From Dissophora ornata (taxonomy: Eukaryota > Mortierellomycota > Mortierellomycetes > Mortierellales > Mortierellaceae): a DNA stretch of 24,110 nt. The DNA is taken from contig MU616920.1 in NCBI GenBank assembly GCA_025201705.1, positions 7,794 to 31,903 on the forward strand, written 5' to 3'. The translations under genes and the position numbers were made by a program. The stretch's first letter is position 1. Each line of letters starts with the position of its first letter. Of the stretch, positions 10,485-19,919 are shown piece by piece. The notes under the pieces were generated by a model. The model saw nothing but the letters and a program-made list of their open reading frames with translations, was not told the origin of the DNA and ran no database searches.

Positions 10485-12200
10485 CTTAACCTAGCCAGTT
10501 TGCTATGTGTCTAATGTAATATCCTTACAGCTTCTGCAATCTTCTCTTCTAGTCTTCGATTTACCGCACCAAAAAAAAATATATTTTGCTTTGGACGTGA
10601 CATTTTGACGACCCCTGTGTGATTCCCGTGTAAAGTCATCCTCGTCCTCTTTTCAATCTCCGATGAACCCAATGTCGAGCCGGCAGTGAAGGACAAAGTC
10701 CTCCAAAGGCAAAGTCGACCAGTTTTCAGTAGATTTGCCTCTGGTTTGCGCACATGTGTGAAAAGACGTTCCTTTCATTATCCCCCGAAGCACCATCTGC
10801 GTCGGAAGCTGGTGTCGGGAGCAATGGCTCGAATGGTCGGCGAGCTCCATAGAACGAGGGGGTTGTCAAAATGTTATTTTCTTTTGCTTTTGCTTTTGCT
10901 TTTACTTTTGCTTTTGCTTTTGTATTTGCTTTTGCTTCAAGTCTCTTGCTCATTGTAAGGTGTGGAGGACCAATGATTCTAAGACCTCCATGGACACCCC
11001 CTTATTGTCAAATGATTTGTGATTCTTGACACGGATGCAAGTCTAAGGGGAAAGAAAAGAATAAAAAAGGCATGGGAAGACACGGTCAAGGCACCGCGAC
11101 TACATGAAGAATAAAAAAAAAAAAGAGTCGTTTGGGTACTGTAGTGACATATGTGTGTGTGGGGAAAGAAGAACGTGCTTTCCCCAGGGTTTCAATCGAG
11201 TGAAAATGTACTCTACTCAATATACGGACTGACTAATGCGTTTGACCTGTTATCAGCATTGATCGCAAAAAAGTACTTATTTCATCATGTCTCGATCACA
11301 AAAAAATAATTGCCGACGTTCATCGTGTCAGCGATTACAAGATACCGGTTTATCTTGCATATGCTGCTAGAGCAAAAGAGTATGTATGACAAAGTGACAT
11401 GGATCAGAGAAAATAGTGGAAATGGTGGATGAAGATTACATGCGTTCAGATGACGCGGCATGGATATATCTGTTAGGATACATTTGAGCCCAGTGTGATC
11501 CATACTCCATCCTCGACGACACGAGTGAAAGGAGGAAGCGAAAACAAAGGCGACTGCCTAAAATTGCTCAAAGGCGATTAGATATTAACGTTTAGTAGTC
11601 TGCAATGAGGTCCCTGTGTGCTCTTGAATTGAGTTTATTTTGTGGGCGTCTTTGATCTGTTTGTTGATGATTTGTTGGTTCATGGGACAACCAATCAAGA
11701 TACTAAGTCAGAATACCGGGATAGATTCAGGACACTGACGCGGCGCCTGGGTAGGAACACTTGGCGCCCATGCACCCCATGTGAACCAATACCCTTACCC
11801 TTACCTATTTATCCAAACGCATATCAGATCCAGGTCCTATCCCATATCCAGGTACTTATCAAGCAAGGCGATAAGAGATGTCAATTTTTAATATGGTCTA
11901 CTCACTCTCTTCGTCCTCTTCCTTTTTTCTATCCTTCGTGGTGCACCGGCGATGGTGTACAGCGATCAAGCCAGAAAATAACGCCCGATAAAGATCAATA
12001 ACAGATAATGGATCCGGATAATGCATAAGATCAATAGATAATGGAGCTAATCTAGAGGAAGAGAGCACGAGAGCTAGAGAGAACAGAATATTGTAGCACG
12101 ATATAAGATATGAGCTAATGAACACACTTCCACGTTGTAATGTATGCAGGAACGAGCAAGGGATCAAAAAGGCCACGGATTTCAGGAACAAAACAGTTAA
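10485..12200. other. Intergenic, no supported gene
   Basis: About 1.7 kb between the channel and the chitinase promoter. It holds a (CTTTTG)n simple repeat at 10881-10937, several A runs and scattered short open frames on both strands. None of these has recognisable domains, convincing splice sites or coding-like composition. A minus-strand frame at 10726-10953 only looks rich in Ala-Lys because it reads the simple repeat. Confidence 0.5.
10881..10937. repeat. (CTTTTG)n simple repeat
   Basis: About nine six-base units of cttttg run in a row, with two single-base interruptions (ttttac and ttgtat). Confidence 0.9.
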
Positions 12201-12222
12201 CAATTGCGGATCCTATCCTGTG

Positions 12223-12385
12223 ATTGGTGGAGACGCGCTTATATCCCGCACACACGACGTGTCCTGCATTGGTACCTCGATATCATAATATCAATCAGTT
12301 GAAGGGTAAGCACATTCAAACAAAACATCAACTACAACTGCAACCACGGTTGCAACCGCAAATGCAGGGTATTGCCATATAAATA
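12223..12385 (+). promoter_or_regulatory. Chitinase promoter elements
   Basis: A reverse CCAAT box (attgg) lies at 12223-12227 and a good TATA box (tataaata) at 12378-12385, about 245 bases before the chitinase ATG. Between them, at 12340-12357, is an inverted repeat made of GCAACC, two bases, GGTTGC, which runs straight into the palindrome ggttgcaacc (12348-12357). It sits about 20 bases upstream of the TATA box and could be a regulator site. The TATA position implies a long pyrimidine-rich 5' leader, and the leader from about 12410 is indeed rich in C and T. Confidence 0.5.
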
Positions 12386-12629
12386 TCCCCCGAGAGTAGA
12401 TCGTCTTTCCCCTTTTTCTTCTTGCTCCTCATCTCGCTGGTTCGACTTCCTTCTCCTCCTCCCCATCCGCCATCCTCAAATTGGCCATTAACGATATCCC
12501 TGGTCACCTCTCATCGCCTTTCCTTGCCTCCCGCCTTACGACACCTCCTCACTATCTATCCGATATCCATATCTTTGTCCTTACTGAACAAATCCGACCT
12601 TCAGAACTTAACGTTATACTCTCCTCATC

Positions 12630-13993
12630 ATGAAATCCAACCTCTTTACGCTCTGCGCCGTCGTGGGCACTGCCCTCATGAGCCACTCTGTCTCGGCTTT
12701 TAGTGCTCTCAGTAAGACCAACGTCGTCAACTACTGGGGTCAAAAGTACGGTTTCCCGCCATCTTGATAGTCTTTCGTCATTGAAAATTAGTATTTTGCC
12801 AACTTGGTTTTTGTACAGCGGTCTAACATCACTTTTCACGTATTTCTTCTAGCTCTGTCTCGAGCGTTGGCGGCACGGAAACCGATCTTGTCAACTATTG
12901 CCAGGATGACACTGTCGATGTATTCGTTGTGGCCTTCGTCTACCAGATCCAGAACAACATGCCCGTCCTGAACCTTGCCAACCACTGCGGCGACACTTTC
13001 TCGAACGGTCTCCTCAACTGCCCCAAGGTCGGCCAAGACATCAAGGCTTGCCAAGCTAATGGCAAAAAAGTCATCATCTCAGTCGGTGGTGCTACAGGTG
13101 CATATTCTCTTCCAGACGCTGCATCCGGCCAGGCTTTCGCGGACAATATGTGGGACACTTTCCTCGGAGGAAGTTCGAGCACACGTCCTTTTGGTGACGC
13201 CATTGTTGATGGTGTCGATCTTGACTTGGAGTCTGGTTCCAACGCCGGTTACGTCCAATTTATTGCGAGCTTGCGCACCAAGTTTGCTGCCCAGTCGAGC
13301 AAAAATTACTACATCACATCTGCGCCCCAGTGCCCTTACCCCGACCAAGCTACACAGGCCGCGTTGGCGAGCTCCTGGTTCGACATGGTCTGGGTCCAGT
13401 TCTACAACAACTACTGCGGCGTCCAGAGCTACGGTACCGGGAACTTCAACTTTGATACTTGGAACAACTGGGCTACGAGCGTTTCTCTCAACAAAGACGT
13501 TCGCATCCTTCTCGGTGTTCCCGGCGGCCCCGGAGGTGCCGGGTCGGGTGTCATCAGTGCCAGCACCCTCAACACCATTCTGAATGGCATCAAGTCCTAC
13601 TCCAACTTTGGTGGTGTCATGATGTGGGATGCCGGTATCGCTCAACAGTCTGGTCTTGCCGCCTCCGCTGCCCAGTTCCTTCATGGCTCAATCACTGTGA
13701 CCACCACAGTTACCACTACAGCCACAGCTACAGCTACAGCTACAAAGACAATTACCGCAACTACAGTCACAGCTACAAAGACAATTACCACCACTGCACC
13801 AGCTACCAGTACCACCCCGGCTGGTTCTGGCTCCTGCGCTGGCGTTGCCGCCTGGGACAGCTCTAAAGTCTACGCCACCGCTGGCACTAAAGTCACCTAC
13901 AATGGCCACCTTTGGACTAACCAGTGGTGGACTCAGGGCGACACTCCCTCCGGCGTAACTTGGTCTGTCTGGGTCGATGGCGGTGCTTGCTAA
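12630..13993 (+). CDS. Secreted class III (GH18) chitinase with chitin-binding tail
   Basis: Two exons, 12630-12745 and 12853-13993, join in phase to give 418 residues. Hydrolyses beta-1,4 links in chitin outside the cell; roles may be wall remodelling or feeding on chitin. Residues 1-23 are a clear signal peptide (likely cut after SVSA). Residues about 29-316 form a GH18 barrel: the first strand NVVNYWGQ, then KKVIISVGGATG, the catalytic motif DGVDLDLE at 158-165 with Glu165 as acid/base, then FDMVWVQFYNNYC and finally GGVMMWDAG. All hallmark residues I can check are present, so it should be active. A Thr/Ala-rich linker (about 320-366, made of repeated ACT/GCT codons) probably carries O-glycans. 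Residues 367-418 form a CBM5/12-type chitin-binding module (AWDSSKVY, then YNGHLWTNQWWTQGDTP). An AATAAA polyadenylation signal lies at 14139-14144. Confidence 0.93.
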
Positions 13994-14138
13994 ATATCCT
14001 CCCGATGAACAGCTAAAGTTTTCCACTTCCATCTCCTTATGCAAAAGCTGTAGAAAATCAAAACAGGATTTTCTGAATTTATCTATGGCATATGCACTAT
14101 TAATTATTTGTCGTTGACAATTGTGGGCGTACAAATTC

Positions 14139-14144
14139 AATAAA
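14139..14144 (+). terminator. Polyadenylation signal of the chitinase gene
   Basis: An exact AATAAA lies 146 bases after the stop codon, in AT-rich DNA. Confidence 0.55.
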
Positions 14145-14766
14145 AAAGACTTGCTGGGCGAGCACATAAAAAAGAGCGATCTTTCCAACAAAAAAAAAAA
14201 AATGCGTAATGGGTGCTGGCAATCAAGAAGAGACAAAGAAAAAAAAAACGCCTCTTGACACCTCCAAGAAAGGTCCTAATGGTGGATATGGTGGATATGG
14301 CGGCGTATCAAAGCTAGGGTAACATCGAGGAGCGACATCTCTGTTTAGTAATCGACACCAGCCTGACAGTACGGCCAATCACCACCACCGCATCGTGTTT
14401 CCATCTATTCTTTTCAAAGAACACATGTTCTGCCTTCAAGTGTCGAAAAATGTAGTTAAAGTATGAGTTTGCACTTACGGAACGCTATTATTCTTCATCC
14501 GTTACAATTCCGGGTCAAGGGAGTGCTTTTCTCGACACCGCCGTCGTACTTGTGCTTTAGATTTTTTACGTTCTGGGCAACCCCTCTCTCTCATAGCCCA
14601 AGCAAAAGAAGGAATCTCATGTACCTTCGGCGACAGATTCATCGTCTTCAGACACGCCAATACTTTCCGTGTTCCCACTAAACATATATCGATTGAAATA
14701 TATCGACTTTAGAACCTTCACTCACTATTTACTGGGCGAGTTACGATGGACTGGAAGACCTCTTGC
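14145..14766. other. Intergenic, nothing recognised
   Basis: Contains A runs near 14191 and 14240, a small ggtggatat direct repeat near 14281, and the direct repeat atatatcga at about 14685 and 14699. Its open frames look random. Confidence 0.5.
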
Positions 14767-15439
14767 CTAGACAGCATGAAAGCGGTGAAAGGCTAGACAG
14801 CGAGTTAGCTGACGCTCACGAAGTGTTCGGTTGTCGCTACTCGTTCCTTCTCTTGTGCTGTTCGTGGCCACTGCTTCCCTGCATCGCTTCTTTGCGTATG
14901 CCAGCTTGGTCTTGATGACATTCAAATCCGAATTGGTGTTGGCGATACTATCGACATGGTCCATTATTTCCTGGCGATTGATTGAATTCTTTTGACCGGA
15001 CCCTGACAGCGGGTTCTCGCTTTTGAGTCGTTCATGGTTGTTGGGATCGGCTATCCAGTCGAGGAAAGTCGCATTTTTGGGTGCATTCGATAGTTATCCT
15101 CCTTTGACATTCTTCTTTTTACCGTCTTCTTCAGTGGCAATGAAGGATCAGGATAACCTTGCCGATATTGGTGTCTGTAGTAGCCGTGGTGTTAATAAAG
15201 AAGGTGCTGTTGGATAGGAAAGTATTGCTGCTGTTGCGGTTGTTACTGTTGGTGGCATTAAAGAGAAATGGACGTACACGTGTGTTTACTAGGGTGGCCA
15301 TCCCCAACTCATCGTCATGTTGCTGTCCCTGTATCTGAGCTGGCGCTATGGTAGAAAACCACGGCGATGGCGACCAATACTGAAGGGATGGAGATGAAGA
15401 CGTATCCGAACGGAAGTGATTACCGTAGACACGGCTCAC
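14767..15439 (-). pseudogene. Relic of a SANT/Myb-like, transposon-associated protein
   Basis: On the minus strand a frame from 15439 to 15131 encodes a Ser/Pro/Asn-rich N-terminal region. From about 15165 down to 14767 another frame encodes a helical module: TFLDWIADPNNHERLKSENP, then a middle with IMDHVDSIANTNSDLN, then VIKTKLAYAKKRCREA. The second part resembles the SANT/Myb-like domain that I know from repeated, transposon-linked genes of Mortierella-type fungi. It is broken: a frameshift near 15140, an in-frame TAA just before the module, and a stop right after the segment CLAFHRFHAV, beyond which the frame still reads family-like (ARGLPVHR). Family assignment is from pattern memory and should be searched. 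The low-complexity first half is the least certain part. Confidence 0.45.
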
Positions 15440-15782
15440 GAAGTGAGAGATCTAGGTTTGCGATGACTTTTGTTTTAGAGGAATCAAAGATGAGAACAAA
15501 GGAAGAGGGAATCAAAAAGGCTGCTAAAATAGCTCACAGGGCTCATACAAAGTGCAGTCTTGGCATTTGAGTAGATTCTCAATCGTTGTGGTTGAATATT
15601 GATACTCATGTCCACCAAAATTCATTCCTACTCTTGTGGAACCCAGATTCTGCAAGCTCTGATTGGAGCTGTTGTCTGTAGCACAGAGATCAAAATTAAT
15701 ATGTGGAGCTCTCGGCAACCACAGGTCGCAAATATCCTGTTTAGTGGCGATGGACACTATAAAAACCAACGCCATCACCAAC
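15440..15782. other. Intergenic; 5' flank of the hydrolase pseudogene
   Basis: A TATA-like sequence (ctataaaaacc) lies at about 15756-15766, only some 25 bases before the ATG at 15783. No other feature is recognised. Confidence 0.4.
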
Positions 15783-17607
15783 ATGGTCGATCATATTCAG
15801 CAAACACTTTTTATCCATCCACGGTTCTTTTATTGAAGCTCGTCGCCGTTCTCGGCATCGTCGCCATCCCCTCGCTCGCTGCTGAGCCGCAAGCCGGCAA
15901 GACCAAACCCCTTGCCAATTTGGATAAGGTCCTCGAGAACCTCCGCATCAGGAATGGAGTCCCCGGCATGAGTGTCGCCATCATTCGCAGAGGCAAGCTC
16001 ATCTATGCGAAGGACTTTGGAAAGCGAAACGAGCATGACCCTTTTACAGCAGAGGTAACCGAAAGCAATATTAAAACAAAATGGGTATTCCTTCAGAATC
16101 CTTAAATAAGTAAATAACTCACGCTTTTCCTAAAAGACCGTGATACCCATAGCATCTTTGACAAAGGTGTTCGCCGCCGCGACCATCGAGCAACTGGTGG
16201 CCGACGGAAAGATGGACTGAGATACCACTCCCGTAGGCTAGTTTGTTCCTGAGTTCCAGCTCGAGGACCCCGTCCTTACCTCTCAGCTCACTCTTGTCGA
16301 TCTCCTCTCGCACCGCACGGTAATTCCCAAGAACCTCTTGCTGTCGTCAACCGCAGCTCATAAAATGGCTCTATTGATGACATAGGGTTTATCGTTTCTC
16401 GCGGTATTTAGAATTTACCTCAGCTGTTCCTTTCGTGGTACAGAAGCGCATAACTGGCCCGCGACATTATCGAGCGCCTGAAGAACGTCCATATGACTTC
16501 CAAAACTTGGCACTCTGGCGAACTACAGCGAAATCATGTACGGTGTAGTAGGAGAAGCTATTGCCAATGTTGCCAATACAACCTATGAGAAGGTGGTCGA
16601 GGACAGGATCTTCAAGCCTCTCGGACTCTCCAGCACTGGATTCACCGTAGCGGCTATGAAAAAAACTTCAAAAATCACGCCTTGCCCTTTACTGTGGCGT
16701 CTTTGAAGGAGGCTCAAAAAGGAGTGTTTAAACTCGAGGCATATTTCGGGACTGCTGCTGGGCTGACATTCATTCCAACGTTCTTGACCTCGCCAAATGG
16801 GGCCAGGTAATTCTGAGGTTGGGCGAGTAGGACGGAAAACAAGTCTTGAATAAGGAGAGCATTGGACAAACTCTTAGTGCCTACACCTTCAACGTGAGAT
16901 CCAGGCGCACTGCAGATTTTGCTCCGTTTGGCCTGGGCTGGTTAGTAGACTCCTACAAGGGGCAGATTGTGTACACGCACGGTATGTCGATAATAAATAT
17001 GATCAATTTGTATTTTTTGTTGTGGTTGTGTGCAGTTCGCCAGCTAACTGTTGGTCGCATTTGCACAGATGGCGCTATAAGCGGCTACCGGTCCAATTTG
17101 GCCTTCTTCCCGGATGCGGATATTGTGGTTGCCACACCTCGCTAACGTCAAAGTCACAGAGCTCACCACGTTTTTGCCTTTGTACATCGTCGACGAGCTG
17201 CTCGATCTGCCGAGAACTTTGGACTGGATCAACGGCACCTCTATCGAAGCTACCCAAAACACCTACGCATTGTTTGACGGATTCGCCCAGGGTGTCGGTA
17301 TTCCAGAACGCGCGTTCCAAACAAGCCAATCCAACACGGGCTGGACGCTTTTGTGAGTACCTTCGAGGACCCTCAAATTAGCAAGATCGTGATTCAAAAG
17401 AAGGGGAAGGGACTGGCCTATAAGATAGGCGTTTTCGAGGGGAATTTGGAACATTATCACCACGATGCGTTTATCTTGCACATACAGGATTTCCGAGTGT
17501 TGGCGACTTTCCAGACCGGTGGTGATGGCAGTATATCTGGGCTCCAGTTCGCTATTCTTGGCGACGATATGGAATTCGTGAGGACTGTGTCCACCGAGAA
17601 TGAGTAA
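15783..17607 (+). pseudogene. Broken beta-lactamase-fold serine hydrolase with DUF3471-like tail
   Basis: The remains of a secreted penicillin-binding-protein/class C beta-lactamase-like hydrolase can be followed across about 1.8 kb. An N-terminal hydrophobic signal-like segment (KLVAVLGIVAIPSLAAEP) is followed by NGVPGMSVAIIRRGKLIY. After an intron (16055-16136) comes PIASLTKVF with the catalytic Ser (16155) and Lys (16164). Later come NYSEIMYGVVGEA near 16519, where the family usually has Tyr-x-Asn (Glu replaces Asn), FAPFGLGWLVDSYKGQIVYTH near 16918, and DGAISGYRSNLAFF after another intron. The tail from 17353 (KIVIQKKGKGLAYKIGVFEG) is DUF3471-like. It is broken by a frame change between the only nearby ATG and the signal segment, in-frame stops at 16218 (TGA) and 16239 (TAG), and several frameshifts between 16320 and 16860 and around 17145. 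Such proteins are usually secreted esterases or peptidases; this copy cannot make one. Confidence 0.8.
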
Positions 17608-17691
17608 TTAATGGCCAACAAAGGAGTGATAGACAGTCTGTCCTTTTTTAAATGCTCTACAACAGCATAGAAGTTAATACGATAGGGACAC

Positions 17692-17717
17692 TTTTTTTTT
17701 TTTTTTTTTTTTTTTTT
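17692..17717. repeat. Poly-T tract, 26 bases
   Basis: An unbroken run of 26 T. Read on the minus strand it is a poly-A tail-like tract that would end a sequence lying to its right, but no element body or target-site duplication is recognised. Confidence 0.9.
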
Positions 17718-17800
17718 GGATAATTGGCATTTGAGCCCGCTTAACACCAGGCAATTGCCCGAATATAAGTCACAATCCGTTACCGCGTTTTCCGATGTCT

Positions 17801-17842
17801 AATTGGATACGAATAGACGATCGGGTCCTGAATCATATTACG
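17801..17842 (+). repeat. Dispersed direct repeat, copy 1
   Basis: About 42 bases from aattggatac to aatcatattacg match 18712-18754 at roughly 34 of 43 positions; the last part (ctgaatcatatta) is identical in both. The two copies bracket the small cysteine-rich gene. Confidence 0.6.
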
Positions 17843-18085
17843 CAGGGCGAGATGGCGTAACAGAAAGTTTGCGCCATCTTCCTGCAAAGGTCAATTTCTA
17901 TTGGAGGCTACCTTTACTGAGGCGGGGTATTGTAAGAAGCAGAATAGCCTTGTTATAACGACCCACTGGGATTAAGCAACAATTTAACTTGAAGGGTGAT
18001 ATCTCTTGATTCTGTTATGTATTTTTTTGTTTGTTTGTCAAGGAGTATTCAGATTTTATAAAAGAGTGCCGAACTCTGTCTCTAG

Positions 18086-18361
18086 TTAGAATACCCAATG
18101 CTTTTGCGGTTCCCCACAATAGTATGCCGTACGTCTATCACTATCAAGCTGTTGGCAACACATAGTATAAAGGTGTTTGGCGCAATGTTTGCCTGGTTCA
18201 CAACCCTCACCAACATAGCCTCTTGGATAAGGGCCGCTGTAGCTTTCACAACAATAAGATGTCAGGCTTGAGCCCTCTCCACATGGATTTCCCAGCGCTT
18301 GGCAAATCAGAGCAGGAATCGCGATCAAGACCAAAACAATCTTCATGATAGGATAGGACAT
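18086..18361 (-). CDS. Small secreted eight-cysteine protein, hydrophobin-like cysteine order
   Basis: The minus-strand frame gives 91 residues from the ATG at 18361, or 86 from the ATG at 18346, which starts the signal peptide proper (MKIVLVLIAIPALICQALG). I prefer one of these over the longer frame start at 18448 because the extra N-terminus would bury the signal. The mature part of about 67 residues has eight cysteines in the order C, CC, C, C, CC, C with spacings of about 9, 15, 5, 7 and 12. That order is the hydrophobin signature, but the loops are short, especially between the fourth and fifth cysteines, and I see no strongly hydrophobic loop. It may be a hydrophobin-like or another small cysteine-rich secreted protein; function unknown. 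A GTAAGC donor-like site on the minus strand near 18495 suggests an intron in the 5' leader. Confidence 0.6.
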   Translation of the reverse strand: MSYPIMKIVLVLIAIPALICQALGNPCGEGSSLTSYCCESYSGPYPRGYVGEGCEPGKHCAKHLYTMCCQQLDSDRRTAYYCGEPQKHWVF

Positions 18362-19257
18362 GCTTTTTTTGGCTGCCACAACGGTTGAAGAGAAATAAAT
18401 ATGGATGTGAGATTGAGATGAAAGACATATAGAGCGAAGGATATCCACGTACGTAGGGGAAAAAGGTGAGGTGAGGGGAGATAGTTGCTTACCTTGTTTG
18501 TGGGTGGAGGAATGGTGAGGTGAAGAGAGGAAGAGAAATGGACATTAGAGCTGATGACGTTTAAGCAAAAAGCGTTCCGACACCCAGTATTAATCAATCA
18601 AAAGACATGGGAATGCAGAAAGAGACAAATCAGTTTTACACTAATGCGAACTGAAAGTCTTCAAATCGGAATCCAGGCTAGAGCACGACCATTTCCGCCT
18701 TGGCCAGTATTAATTGAATATGGAAAGACCTTCGGGACCCTGAATCATATTATGATGGACGATCTTGTGCCAAAAAAAAAAGTCGTAGTAAGGTTACCAC
18801 GACATCTGAATTTGCACTAGTATCCATATTGTCATGGCTATACGGGTAGTTGACATAACCGAGTGCGGAAAGAGACAAAGGCGATCTCCACTCTCGCAAG
18901 ACTAAATATATCGCCAATACTCCTTGTTTAGTCAGCATATATTTTTATTGTTCCTCGAGTTAAACGCTGACTGGCAATAACGACTCTATGGTTACAAGCT
19001 CCACTGATGCTGGTTATAGTGTCTCCAATCCAGTTAACGTGCTACTTACGCCGTCCGAATTTATAACGCAGACTCGGGCCAGAAGAAGAGATAAGGATAT
19101 GATCAAAGAACGAGGATGGCATGGAAGTTTGTATGTATGGAATCCGGGAATCGAAATCGTTTTTTTCTTTTTTTCTTTTTTCAATTTATCGGTTTCCAAT
19201 AAAACGGGTTAGGAGAGGGGGGTCTAACGAAAACGCCTTTTCACGTCAGGAGTGTCG
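18362..19257. other. Intergenic, nothing coding
   Basis: Contains the 5' leader and promoter of the small secreted gene on the minus strand, the second dispersed repeat copy, a run of ten A at about 18772-18781 and a T/C-rich stretch near 19160-19185. Confidence 0.5.
18712..18754 (+). repeat. Dispersed direct repeat, copy 2
   Basis: Matches the copy at 17801-17842 with a few substitutions and one extra base. Both are in the same orientation, about 900 bases apart. Confidence 0.6.
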
Positions 19258-19539
19258 TTAGTAGAACCGTCGACGGGGCTTGTTAGCTTTTTTGCCCAGG
19301 GCTTTAAAGTGTAGTGCTTCATCGCTTTGAGCGGGGAGTGTTGAATCTTGCGCGTCCGAGTTCTGAATGAATATCTTGGACGCGGGACGGGAGTGCCAGT
19401 CTTCCGTCTCGGTCGCGTTAGCGTCAGGCTTTGGTGGAGGTGGAGTATCGATCGTCCGATATCGATTGAATCTCTCCGATGGTCGATGTCGAGGGACATA
19501 TCCCTCAGGCGACGTACTAAACACAGCATTGGCAACAGA
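19258..19539 (-). CDS. Last exon of an unrecognised basic-tailed protein
   Basis: On the minus strand, 93 codons run from a possible splice acceptor (catag at 19540-19544) to TAA at 19258. The product reads naturally: SVANAVFSTSPEGYVPRHRP, then a proline-rich and acidic middle, then ALGKKANKPRRRFY at the C-terminus. The basic, aromatic end suggests a nucleolar or nucleic-acid-binding protein, but I do not recognise the family. The 5' end is unresolved. An ATG at 19783 opens a Lys/Arg-rich frame to about 19520 that could supply exon 1. For example, a donor at CAG-gtgttt near 19710 would join in phase to an alternative acceptor (tttag) 18 bases downstream of the one used here. The gene is divergent from the NRBF2-like gene and would share its promoter region. 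Confidence 0.4.
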   Translation of the reverse strand, partial: SVANAVFSTSPEGYVPRHRPSERFNRYRTIDTPPPPKPDANATETEDWHSRPASKIFIQNSDAQDSTLPAQSDEALHFKALGKKANKPRRRFY

Positions 19540-19919
19540 CTATGGGATCGTGGGATGTTGTGAGGTGGTACAAACAAACACAGCAGCAATAGTCAGCTGT
19601 ACCTCTTTTCCTGGGCTTTCGATTTAGCGCTTTCCGGTCATACTCCTTCTTCGAAGGTCGTTGTTGGCGAAGCGGGAGTCTGGTTGCGATGCACAAACAC
19701 CTGACTTCGATGCGTCCCTCCTCTGCACAGCGCGCCCTTGGTCTTTTTTCGTCCCTCCTTTTTTTCGTCCCCTCGGCATTCATTCTCTCTCTTCTCTCAT
19801 CCCATCACATTCCATCACATTCCATCACATCCCATCACATTCTGCGCTCAAAATAAACACAGCACAGCAAGTTCTGCGTATCCCGTCAATCATTAACCCT
19901 CTTTTTGTTGGAGACCCGA
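19540..19919. promoter_or_regulatory. Divergent promoter region
   Basis: This 380-base stretch separates the minus-strand gene from the NRBF2-like gene. It is pyrimidine-rich around 19740-19800 and contains a strictly 10-base repeat (cccatcacat type) at 19798-19842. Part of it may hold exon 1 of the minus-strand gene. Confidence 0.45.
19798..19842. repeat. 10-bp tandem repeat (cccatcacat)
   Basis: Four full units of the form (t/c)ccatcacat follow each other without gaps from about 19800, with partial units at both ends. The spacing equals about one helical turn. It ends some 78 bases before the proposed ATG, so it lies in the promoter or the leader. Confidence 0.8.

Larger units (their letters stand above)
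17608..18085. other. Intergenic with poly-T tract
   Basis: No gene is seen. It contains a 26-base T run (17692-17717) and the first copy of a dispersed repeat at 17801-17842. Confidence 0.6.

Noticed and set aside
10726..10953. Minus-strand Ala/Lys-rich open frame
   Set aside because: It is made by translating the (CTTTTG)n simple repeat; the rest has no recognisable domain or signals.
11790..11825. Telomere-like acccttaccctta
   Set aside because: Only about two imperfect units, and not the usual fungal CCCTAA unit; likely chance.
12425..12460. Possible tRNA B-box (ggttcgac)
   Set aside because: No A-box, no foldable acceptor stem; it lies in the chitinase leader.
13079..13684. 200-codon minus-strand frame opposite the chitinase
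   Set aside because: Shadow of the strongly supported GH18 coding frame in GC-rich third positions.
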